Origin: JBFJVZ01 sp041623895
Lineage (GTDB): Bacteria; Planctomycetota; Planctomycetia; Pirellulales; Pirellulaceae
Length of the DNA stretch: 28,663 nt
Assembly: GCA_041623895.1 (NCBI GenBank)
Contig: JBFJVZ010000037.1
Span: 1 to 28,663 of the forward strand
Reading direction: 5' to 3'
Positions 1-7,506 of this stretch are shown here, one piece after another (positions within the stretch are counted from its first letter, which is position 1; each line of letters begins with the position of its first letter). The notes below the pieces were generated by a model. That model saw nothing but the letters and a program-made list of their open reading frames with translations. It had not been told where the DNA came from and made no database searches. The position numbers were made by a program, and so were the translations under genes.

Positions 1-648
1 CGCGCGCCGTATGACGGCGTGATTGCGAATCGTTACGTCAGCGACGGCATGCTTGTTTCACCAAGCGTGCCGATCATGCGGCTGGTCGAGCGGGACGCTC
101 TGGAGGTCTGGGTTGGCATGCCTGCCGATTCCATTGATGAATTGCCGGTCGGCAACACGAACACGATTTTCATTGGTGACCGCGGCTTTGATGCGACAGT
201 TTCCGCCAAGTTCCCGGAACTCGATCAGACAGCCAGGACTCAAACGGTGGTCTTTTCGTTATCTGAATCAGCGTCAGCGGAGGTGATGCCGGGCGAAATT
301 GCGCGGCTGGAACTTTCTCGCCAGGTAGACGAGCCCGGTTTCTGGTTGCCAATTACATCGTTAACGCGCGAAGCCAGAGGGCTTTGGTCGGTGTACGAAC
401 TGGTCTGGAACGAGGATGGTGACCAGATTGTTTCGCGGCGATACGTCGAAGTCATACACGTGCAGGGTGAGCAAGCTCGCGTTCGCGGCACACTGGACGA
501 CGGGGCCTTGATCATTGCTGAAGGCACGCATCGTGTTGTCCCCGGTCAAAAAGTGACAGCAGTCCGGACAGCACAAAATCTGGTCACGGAAACGGGAGGC
601 ACCACGGGCCAGGAAATGGGCTTCAGCGATCTGGATCGTGCACCATGA
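1..648 (+). CDS. RND efflux periplasmic adaptor (membrane fusion protein), 5' partial
   Basis: The frame is open from base 1, so the gene starts upstream of the window and only the C-terminal ~215 residues are seen. The first residues (APYDGVIANRYV...G) match the second half of the lipoyl/barrel-sandwich hairpin of HlyD/AcrA-type adaptors. A beta-barrel region (LEVWVGMPAD) and a membrane-proximal region rich in short strands follow. In this family the adaptor is anchored in the inner membrane and bridges an RND pump to an outer-membrane channel. The stop overlaps the start of the RND pump gene (ATGA, 645-648), so the two are translationally coupled. The N-terminal signal or lipobox and the coiled-coil hairpin are outside the window. 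Substrate cannot be read from this part. Confidence 0.85.
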   Translation, partial: RAPYDGVIANRYVSDGMLVSPSVPIMRLVERDALEVWVGMPADSIDELPVGNTNTIFIGDRGFDATVSAKFPELDQTARTQTVVFSLSESASAEVMPGEIARLELSRQVDEPGFWLPITSLTREARGLWSVYELVWNEDGDQIVSRRYVEVIHVQGEQARVRGTLDDGALIIAEGTHRVVPGQKVTAVRTAQNLVTETGGTTGQEMGFSDLDRAP

Positions 649-3600
649 TCGGGAATTTTCTGTACAAGAACCCGCGGTTGCTGGTGCTTGTAATCGGCAT
701 CATTCTGACGGCCGGACTGGCGGCGTTGCACGTGATGCCACGGATGGAAGACCCCGTGCTGACCCGACGCGTTGCGTTGGTCACCACATCCTTTCCCGGC
801 GCGGATCCCGTACGAGTCGAAACCCTGGTCACTGAAAAGCTGGAAGAGAAACTGCGGGACATCGAACAAATAAAGTCGATTCAGTCTTCCAGTGGTATCA
901 GCAACTCGATCATCGTGGTTGAACTGCGAGACGAGATCGTTGCAGTCGATCCGGTGTGGTCGCTTGTTCGTGACACACTTGCCGATGCAGCAACCGAGCT
1001 CCCCGCGGAAGTATCGCGTCCGAGATTAAGGACGTTGCCGTTAAAGGCGTATGCTGCGATTATCGCCTTGAAATGGGCTCGAGCTGACGAGGCCAATTAC
1101 GCGATTCTTCGCCGTCTTGCGGAAGACTTGCGGCATTCACTGCGCGGCATTCCCGGCACTGAGCGTGTCGATCTGTTTGGTGATCCAGGTGAGGAGATCG
1201 TTGTTGAAGTTGAACCAGCAACACTATCGACTCTGAAGCTGACACCCGACGATATCGCGCAGCAGTTACGGGGAAGTATTACCCAGCGTTCGGCCGGATT
1301 GGTTCGAGGCCGGCGTAGCGAAATGCTGATGTCGGTTGACGAAGTCTCTGATTCGCTAAAGCGTGTTGGAGAAACTCCGATCGCTTATGGGCGAGAGGGC
1401 CGATTGGTCAGCCTTGCTGATATTTCCATCATTTCCAAAGGAATCACGCAGCCGCCGAGCAGTCTTGCCATCGTTGACGGCGCCCCCGCGGTAACGGTCG
1501 CGGCCTTTGTTCGCGATGATTATCGGGTCGATGACTGGACGGCGAAGCTGAATGAACGAATCTCCGGCTTCAAGTCCGGTCTGCCGACTGGTGTGCAGGC
1601 GGATATGGTTTTTGTTCAAAACGACTACGTCGAAGATCGCTTGCGTGGATTGCTGGTCAATCTACTGTTGGGAACGCTTGCGGTAACCGTTGTCGTTTTC
1701 TTTGCGATGGGCTGGCGAAGCATGCTTGTGGTCGCCGCGGCGTTGCCGTTGTCCGCATTGATGGTGCTGATGGGCATGCGCGCCCTGGGGATTCCGATTC
1801 ATCAGATGTCGATCACGGGATTGATCATTGCCTTGGGGCTGTTGATTGACAACGCGATTGTGATCGTGGACGAAGTACGCGCGCGACTCTGGAATGGACT
1901 CTCAGCGAACGAAGCGATCACGGATGGTGTCAAGCATCTGGCGATGCCGCTGTTTGGGTCGACACTGACGACAACGCTCGCTTTTGCGCCGATCGCATTG
2001 CTGCCCGGGCCGCCGGGTGAGTTTGTACGATCGATTGCGATCAGCGTGATTCTGGCGATTTGTTCTTCGTTTCTGCTGGCAATGACCGTGATCCCGGCGC
2101 TGACGGCTTTGCTGCAACCGCCAACGACACAACGGCGGACGCTTTGGCGGTACGGGATCAGCAGCAGCTGGATGACTGAGATCTACGACAGGTCATTGCG
2201 GATCATGTTCCGATGGCCGGTGCTGGGAGTTTTGCTGGGGATAACGCTGCCGCTATTCGGATTCCTGGCCGCAGCCACACTTCCGGAACAGTTTTTTCCC
2301 GCGGCGGATCGTGATCAAATTCAGATTGAATTGGAGTTGGCCGCATCTGCTCCCATCTCGAAAACCAGGCAAGTCGCTGATGCGGCGCGGCAGATCGCGT
2401 TGGCGCACGATCAAGTAGCACGCGTGCACTGGTTTCTGGGACAGAGTGCGCCGACGTTCTTTTACAACGTAATGCCGCGACGCTCCAACGCCGCGTTCTA
2501 TGCGCAAGCGCTGGTCGAATTGAAACCGGTTGCCAATCCGCGCAATGTCATTCGGCAGTTGCAGGACGAATTGGATTTGCGTCTGGCGGAGTGTCGCGTG
2601 CTGGTCAGGCAGCTTGAGCAGGGGCCGCCTTTTGACGCACCGGTCGAAGTTCAATTATCCGGCCCTGATACGGGAACGTTGCAACGCCTGGGCAGCGAAA
2701 TCCGATTGTTGCTCAGTCAAACGTCGGAGGTCTTGCACACGCGATCGGACCTTGAGGAACAAGTGCCGAAGTTGGCGATGCAAGTCAACCAGACGGAGAC
2801 TGGATTGGCAGGCTTGAGCCTGGGTGAAGTGACGCGGCAAATCTATTCTTCCGTGGAGGGATCGGATGGCGGATCGCTGATGGAGGGAACGGAAGAACTG
2901 CCGATTCGCGTGCGATTCTCTGCCGCAGCTCGTTCGGATATCGATCAAATCGGCACCACAGAGCTGCAAAGTCCGCGTCAGCGTGGACCAAACGTGGCGG
3001 AAAGCCCGACTTTGGGGGGACTGACCCAGTTGAATTTGGCGTCGGAGGTTGCCACAATCCCCCATATCGATGGACAACGCATGAACGAGGTGAAGGCGTA
3101 CATCACTGCTGGCACGCTGCCGGCGGAAGTCGTTACCGAGTTTGAGCGTCGAATGGCCGCGTCCGACTTTCGTTTACCTGCGGGGTATTCGATCGATTAT
3201 GGTGGCGAGGCAGCGAAACGGAATGAGGCGGTGCGGAACTTGTTGGCCGACGTCGCCGTGTTGGTGGCTCTGATGGTGGCCACACTTGTCATTTCCTTCA
3301 GGTCCTTTCGAATCTCTATGATCATTGCTGCGGTGGGAGCACTATCGATTGGCTTGGGTTCGCTTGCGCTGTGGGCGTTTGCTTACCCGTTCGGGTTCAT
3401 GGCCATCTTGGGCACGATGGGTCTGGTGGGAGTCGCGATCAACGATGCGATCGTGGTGATGGCAGGAATTCGACAAGATCCGCGCGCCAATGTCGGTGAC
3501 ATTCCGGCGATCAGTGCGGTTGTCGTTGGCCGGACTCGGCACGTGATTGCGACATCCTTAACAACGATGGCCGGTTTCACGCCATTGGTTCTTGGTGGCG

Positions 3601-3728
3601 GCAGTTTTTGGCCGCCGCTGGCAATCGCGATTGCGGGCGGCGTTGGCGGCGCAACAATTTTGGCGCTGTATTTTGTGCCTTCGCTGTACCTGTTGATGTG
3701 CGGCCGAAACATGACGGCAACCAGCTGA
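645..3728 (+). CDS. RND family efflux pump (AcrB/HAE-like inner-membrane transporter)
   Basis: A 1027-residue protein with the RND layout: a TM helix at the N-terminus (NPRLLVLVIGIILTAGLAAL), a large periplasmic loop, a TM bundle at ~333-495, a second periplasmic loop, and a TM bundle at ~870-1020. It is slightly shorter than AcrB (~1049). TM4 has Asp402-Asn403 where AcrB has Asp-Asp, so one proton-relay acid is kept. In TM10 the segment GVAINDAIV has Asn933 at the place of the AcrB relay lysine. That Asn variant occurs in other RND branches as I recall, so it is not a sign of decay. It probably forms a tripartite pump with the upstream adaptor. The ammonia-lyase gene starts 49 bp downstream on the same strand, so the pump may export the cluster product or protect against it; this is inference. 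Confidence 0.9.
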   Translation: MIGNFLYKNPRLLVLVIGIILTAGLAALHVMPRMEDPVLTRRVALVTTSFPGADPVRVETLVTEKLEEKLRDIEQIKSIQSSSGISNSIIVVELRDEIVAVDPVWSLVRDTLADAATELPAEVSRPRLRTLPLKAYAAIIALKWARADEANYAILRRLAEDLRHSLRGIPGTERVDLFGDPGEEIVVEVEPATLSTLKLTPDDIAQQLRGSITQRSAGLVRGRRSEMLMSVDEVSDSLKRVGETPIAYGREGRLVSLADISIISKGITQPPSSLAIVDGAPAVTVAAFVRDDYRVDDWTAKLNERISGFKSGLPTGVQADMVFVQNDYVEDRLRGLLVNLLLGTLAVTVVVFFAMGWRSMLVVAAALPLSALMVLMGMRALGIPIHQMSITGLIIALGLLIDNAIVIVDEVRARLWNGLSANEAITDGVKHLAMPLFGSTLTTTLAFAPIALLPGPPGEFVRSIAISVILAICSSFLLAMTVIPALTALLQPPTTQRRTLWRYGISSSWMTEIYDRSLRIMFRWPVLGVLLGITLPLFGFLAAATLPEQFFPAADRDQIQIELELAASAPISKTRQVADAARQIALAHDQVARVHWFLGQSAPTFFYNVMPRRSNAAFYAQALVELKPVANPRNVIRQLQDELDLRLAECRVLVRQLEQGPPFDAPVEVQLSGPDTGTLQRLGSEIRLLLSQTSEVLHTRSDLEEQVPKLAMQVNQTETGLAGLSLGEVTRQIYSSVEGSDGGSLMEGTEELPIRVRFSAAARSDIDQIGTTELQSPRQRGPNVAESPTLGGLTQLNLASEVATIPHIDGQRMNEVKAYITAGTLPAEVVTEFERRMAASDFRLPAGYSIDYGGEAAKRNEAVRNLLADVAVLVALMVATLVISFRSFRISMIIAAVGALSIGLGSLALWAFAYPFGFMAILGTMGLVGVAINDAIVVMAGIRQDPRANVGDIPAISAVVVGRTRHVIATSLTTMAGFTPLVLGGGSFWPPLAIAIAGGVGGATILALYFVPSLYLLMCGRNMTATS

Positions 3729-3777
3729 GATCAAACTTCCTTTTTCCTGTTTCATAGTCAAGCACCGGGTTCCTTGC

Positions 3778-5460
3778 ATGTCAGAGTTCGTTCGATCTGC
3801 GATCGCGCCGAAACCTGGACCAGCGGTCCTGACGCTGAGCGGTGAAAGTCTGACGATCGACCAAGTCAACTCGGTCGCGCGAGGTGAAACAGCTCTCTCC
3901 ATTATCGACGCCCCGTCGGTAACCGATCGCATGAAGACGGCCGAGTCGCTGGTTCACCAAGCGGTCGAAGAAGGCTGGCGGGTGTATGGAGTCACAACCG
4001 GCTTTGGCAGCATGTCCGGGGTACCGGTGCCCTCTGATCTGGCAGCGGCGTCCCAGGCCAACTTGCTGTCGTTTCTGGCAACCGGCGCGGGGCGCTCGAT
4101 CGATGCGATGCATGTTCGTGCCGCAATGTTGTTGCGCGCAAACATGCTGCTGCAAGGTGTCTCGGGGGCTCGCTTGGAAGTTGTCGAGCGGCTGGTGAAG
4201 TTTTTGAATGCGAATGCTGTTCCCGTTGTGTGTGAATTGGGATCGATCGGCGCGAGCGGCGATCTTGTCCCGTTGGCATCTATCGCGAGAGCAATCACAG
4301 GAATTGGCTCCAGCCGCGTGGCACTGGGTGACCAAATCGTCGATAGCAGCGCGGCGCTCGAGGAACTGGGACTCCAGCCGCTGAAGTTGATTCCCAAAGA
4401 AGGGCTGGCGATCGTCAACGGCACATCGTTCTCTTCGGGAATTGCCGCCAACTGTGTACACGCCTCGCGGCAACTGATGGCTCTGTGCTTTGCGTCTCAC
4501 GCAATGATGCTGCGCGGACTGTGGGGTCACGATGAACCGTTCTTGCCGTTTGTACACGAGTGCAAACCGCACCCCGGACAGGTCTGGTCGGCGGAAACGA
4601 TGCGGATGCTGCTGGGCAGCACACCCACGCAGTCGTCGCAGCAAGTCCCCAATCAGGCGCACTTGCAGGACTGTTATTCACTGCGCTGCCTGCCGCAATA
4701 CATGGGACCGATTGCCGAAGGCATGGCTCGCGTCAGCAAGGTCGTTGAACGTGAGATGAATTCGGTCACCGACAACCCGTTGGTCGACGGGGATAACGGC
4801 AAGTTTTATCAGAGCGGAAATTTTCTGGGTCAATACATCGGCATCGCGATGGACGATCTGCGGCGTTTTCTTGGATTGCTGGCGAAACACCTGGATGTGC
4901 AGATCGCGCGTCTGGTGGCACCTGAATTCAATCACGGTTTGCCGGCGTCATTGCAGGGCAATGGTGATGTTTCGTTCAACATGGGGCTGAAAGGACTTCA
5001 GATCACCGGCAATTCGATCATGCCGATGTTGACCTATTATGGCAACCCACTGGTCGAACACTATCCAACGCATGCAGAACAGTTCAATCAGAACGTTAAC
5101 GGTTTGAGTTGGGGTTCGGCGAACATGGCCTGGCAATCGGTGGAGTTGTTCACGCATTACACGTCGGTGGCCTTGATCTTTGCCGTTCAGTCACTCGACT
5201 TGCGAGCACGTTTGATTCACGATCATTATGACGGTCGAGTACTGATTGATCCGTCACTGGTTCCGCTGTACGAGTCGGTTTATGAAGCATTCGACTGCCG
5301 AGAAAACGACCTCTCGCCGCTGGTGTTCAATGACGCGGATCATTCGCTAGAAACAAAATTGGCCCAGCTGTCAGATTCAATTTTCAAGGAGAACTCGATT
5401 GTCTCCGCAGTGAAAGACGTGATCGATTCATTTGATCTGTTCGTTCGACAAAGTTCATAA
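3778..5460 (+). CDS. Aromatic amino acid ammonia-lyase, predicted phenylalanine ammonia-lyase (MIO enzyme)
   Basis: 560 residues of the HAL/PAL/TAL family, which removes ammonia from an aromatic amino acid using the self-formed MIO electrophile. Visible are Tyr70 in YGVTTGFG (catalytic base), the MIO triad Ala159-Ser160-Gly161 in GSIGASGDLVPLA, Asn214 in VNGTS, QDCYSLR at 297-303, NSVTDNPL at 328-335, and AEQFNQNVN at 432-440, which resembles the plant-PAL AEQHNQDVN rather than the HAL NQEDH. The selectivity pair is Phe99-Leu100, as in plant PAL; HAL has Ser-His and TAL His-Leu. Phe-to-cinnamate is therefore the likely reaction, although related aminomutases share this fold. The next gene is an acid-activating ligase, which fits delivery of an aryl-acrylate starter to the PKS rather than histidine catabolism. 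No hut genes are nearby. The ATG start has no clear Shine-Dalgarno. Confidence 0.88.
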   Translation: MSEFVRSAIAPKPGPAVLTLSGESLTIDQVNSVARGETALSIIDAPSVTDRMKTAESLVHQAVEEGWRVYGVTTGFGSMSGVPVPSDLAAASQANLLSFLATGAGRSIDAMHVRAAMLLRANMLLQGVSGARLEVVERLVKFLNANAVPVVCELGSIGASGDLVPLASIARAITGIGSSRVALGDQIVDSSAALEELGLQPLKLIPKEGLAIVNGTSFSSGIAANCVHASRQLMALCFASHAMMLRGLWGHDEPFLPFVHECKPHPGQVWSAETMRMLLGSTPTQSSQQVPNQAHLQDCYSLRCLPQYMGPIAEGMARVSKVVEREMNSVTDNPLVDGDNGKFYQSGNFLGQYIGIAMDDLRRFLGLLAKHLDVQIARLVAPEFNHGLPASLQGNGDVSFNMGLKGLQITGNSIMPMLTYYGNPLVEHYPTHAEQFNQNVNGLSWGSANMAWQSVELFTHYTSVALIFAVQSLDLRARLIHDHYDGRVLIDPSLVPLYESVYEAFDCRENDLSPLVFNDADHSLETKLAQLSDSIFKENSIVSAVKDVIDSFDLFVRQSS

Positions 5461-5553
5461 CAGTCTGGTGCTATCATCAACATTTGCGAAAACATCATCA
5501 CGGGCGCCCGCCTTTTTCCCAATCGCGATGCGGTCATCTTCGATGACCAGCGA
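5461..5553 (+). other. Coding-like extension upstream of the ligase with no standard start codon
   Basis: The ligase frame stays open back to the ammonia-lyase stop (TAA, 5458-5460), in the same frame. Codons 5476-5553 encode NICENIITGARLFPNRDAV and onward, which looks like the normal N-terminus of acyl-AMP ligases (M-N-I-x-E-x-L...ARxFPDxxAV). Yet no ATG, GTG, TTG or CTG exists in frame between the TAA and TTG at 5554. Translation may start at a rare ATC or ATT codon (5473, 5476 or 5482), may continue from the ammonia-lyase by stop readthrough, or may start at the TTG and lose this segment. A sequencing error is also possible. Confidence 0.55.
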
Positions 5554-7506
5554 TTGAGTTACGCCGATGTTGAACGATTGTCGGCGCACGCTGCGGACGT
5601 GCTGCGCGAATTAGGCGTCGAGCCGCGGGACCGTGTTGGCATCGTGATTCCCAACGTCCCTGCCTTTGTGATCTGGTACTACGCCTGCCTGCGTTTGGGC
5701 GCGGTCGCCGTTTCCATCAGCACTCGGCTGGGCAGCGAAGAAGTGGCATTCATACTGTCGGATTGTGGTGCCAAAGTCGTCGTCGGCGCCGACACGACGG
5801 ACGTCTCAGAAATGATGGCCGGCGAGCTGCCCGATTGCATCGAACATGTCTTGTCGGTCTCCCCGGATGCAATGCAGGTCTCCGGCGAGCCGCTTGCCTC
5901 CAGCGCTGGAACCGAAAGTAGCGGGACGAGCATGGGCAAGTTCAGAAACATGGAACCCGATGACCCGGCCACAATCCTGTACACATCGGGGACAACGGGA
6001 TTTCCCAAAGGCGCGACACTTTCGCACCGGAACGTGCGCGCGACAGTACATGCATTCAATCACCTGTGCGGCATGGGTGCTGATGAACGTCTGTTGCTTT
6101 CGGTGCCGCTGTTTCATTGCTATGGCCAAAACGCGCTGCTGAACTCCGGTTTTAACGTCGGGGCGACGATCGTCTTGCAACGCCGTTTCGATCTTGCCGA
6201 AGCTAAGCGTCTGATCACCGAACACCAAATCACGATGCTGTTCGGAGTTCCGATGACGTTTCAGTTAATGCTGAAAAGCTGTGAGCCGAGCAACCTGGCT
6301 TCGATTCGATACTGTTTTTCCGCTGCAGCCAAACTGCCGGAACAACTCGCCGAGTCTTGGCGGGAAAAATTTCGGATGCCGATTTTTGAGGGTTACGGTT
6401 TGACCGAAACGGCGCCGTTTGCCAGTTACAACCATCGGCTTAAATATGTCCCCGGGTCGATTGGTACGCCGGTTGATCTGGTTGAAATGAAAATCGTCGA
6501 TGCCGAAACCGGACAGGAATGTCCGCCCGGAATTCCCGGCGAGATTGCAATTCGTGGTCCGAACGTGATGCTTGGCTACTGGAACCGGCCGCAGGAAACG
6601 GCGGCCGCGATTCGCGATGGCTGGTTTTATTCCGGCGACATTGGTCAGGTCGATGACAACGGCTATTTCTACATTGTTGATCGACTGAAAGACATGATTG
6701 TCGTCAGTGGATTGAAAGTCTATCCGGCCGAAGTCGAACGCGTCTTGTTGGATCATCCCAGTGTCGCAGAAGCCGCCGTGGTTGGTTTCCCCGATGATGT
6801 GCTTGGGGAAAAGGTGGTTGCCTTCATTGTGCCGGCGGGCAACGCAACTCCGACTGCAGATGACATTCGCGCTCATTGCCACGCGCATCTTGGATCGTAC
6901 AAAGTACCGGGTCGCGTTGTCTGCACGGATGAACTGCCCCGTAATCCGGCGGGCAAAGTACTGAAAACACGTTTGCGAGAGATCGAGTTGCCCGATTCGC
7001 CCGAAGGGAATGCTTACGACCAGCAAACATTGGATCAAAATATTCGTGCACCCTTGCCCGCTATTGGTCCGCTGGTGCAACGATTGCAGTCCGCGCATGC
7101 AGCGAGTCGCCAGCGGCTGCTGATTTCGGTTCTGCAAGACGAGTTGCAATCGTTGACGGGCCAGACCGAGCCGCCTGATCCTGATCAACCGATCATCAAC
7201 GAAGCTGTCGACTCGCTGGTGATTGTTGAGTTTCGCGATCGCCTGCAGACTCAAATCGGCTCGGGCGTTCAACTGCCTGCGACGATCGTCTTTGATCATC
7301 CGAAACTTTCGGAGCTTGCCGCGCATCTGCTGGGCGTCATTGAAGATGGTGGCGGCACGAGTCCGCCACCGATTGGTGATTTGGTCGCCAACACGCCTGG
7401 GCGGGAGATTCGTTCTCCCGAATCGGAACCCAATGGTCAGCAAGTCGTGTCCATGACCGAAGAAGAAGCGATGGAAGCCCTACTCCGCGAAGTCAATGAT
7501 GGATAA
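5554..7506 (+). CDS. Acyl-AMP/CoA ligase fused to a C-terminal acyl carrier protein (PKS loading enzyme)
   Basis: 650 residues counted from the first standard start (TTG); the true N-terminus is probably ~26 residues further up (see 5461-5553). The ANL adenylation domain has the P-loop YTSGTTGFPKG at 143-153, GYGLTET at 280-286, the hinge region YSGDIGQVDDNGYF then RLKDMIVVSGLKVYPAEVE, and the C-terminal catalytic Lys468 in NPAGKVLK. It is closest in style to 4-coumarate/medium-chain CoA ligases. A carrier domain follows at ~515-605, with the phosphopantetheine Ser554 in AVDSLVIVEFRDRL. The protein ends in an acidic helix (MTEEEAMEALLREV), typical of a C-terminal docking element. Expected role: adenylate the aryl-acrylate from the neighbouring lyase and pass it to its own carrier for delivery to the PKS, whose start overlaps this gene by 11 nt. 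Confidence 0.88.
   Translation: MSYADVERLSAHAADVLRELGVEPRDRVGIVIPNVPAFVIWYYACLRLGAVAVSISTRLGSEEVAFILSDCGAKVVVGADTTDVSEMMAGELPDCIEHVLSVSPDAMQVSGEPLASSAGTESSGTSMGKFRNMEPDDPATILYTSGTTGFPKGATLSHRNVRATVHAFNHLCGMGADERLLLSVPLFHCYGQNALLNSGFNVGATIVLQRRFDLAEAKRLITEHQITMLFGVPMTFQLMLKSCEPSNLASIRYCFSAAAKLPEQLAESWREKFRMPIFEGYGLTETAPFASYNHRLKYVPGSIGTPVDLVEMKIVDAETGQECPPGIPGEIAIRGPNVMLGYWNRPQETAAAIRDGWFYSGDIGQVDDNGYFYIVDRLKDMIVVSGLKVYPAEVERVLLDHPSVAEAAVVGFPDDVLGEKVVAFIVPAGNATPTADDIRAHCHAHLGSYKVPGRVVCTDELPRNPAGKVLKTRLREIELPDSPEGNAYDQQTLDQNIRAPLPAIGPLVQRLQSAHAASRQRLLISVLQDELQSLTGQTEPPDPDQPIINEAVDSLVIVEFRDRLQTQIGSGVQLPATIVFDHPKLSELAAHLLGVIEDGGGTSPPPIGDLVANTPGREIRSPESEPNGQQVVSMTEEEAMEALLREVNDG

Noticed and set aside
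3781..4662. A 293-codon open frame on the minus strand opposite the ammonia-lyase.
   Set aside because: No domain is recognisable, it is rich in Arg, Gln and His as mirrored codons tend to be, and the + strand gene has the full set of lyase motifs.
3778..5460. Histidine ammonia-lyase (hutH) for histidine degradation.
   Set aside because: The selectivity pair is Phe-Leu, not Ser-His, the NQEDH motif is absent, and no hut genes are near.
6265..7443. A 392-codon open frame on the minus strand opposite the ligase.
   Set aside because: It lies wholly within a gene with clear motifs on the other strand, shows no recognisable domain, and has the skewed composition of an antisense shadow.
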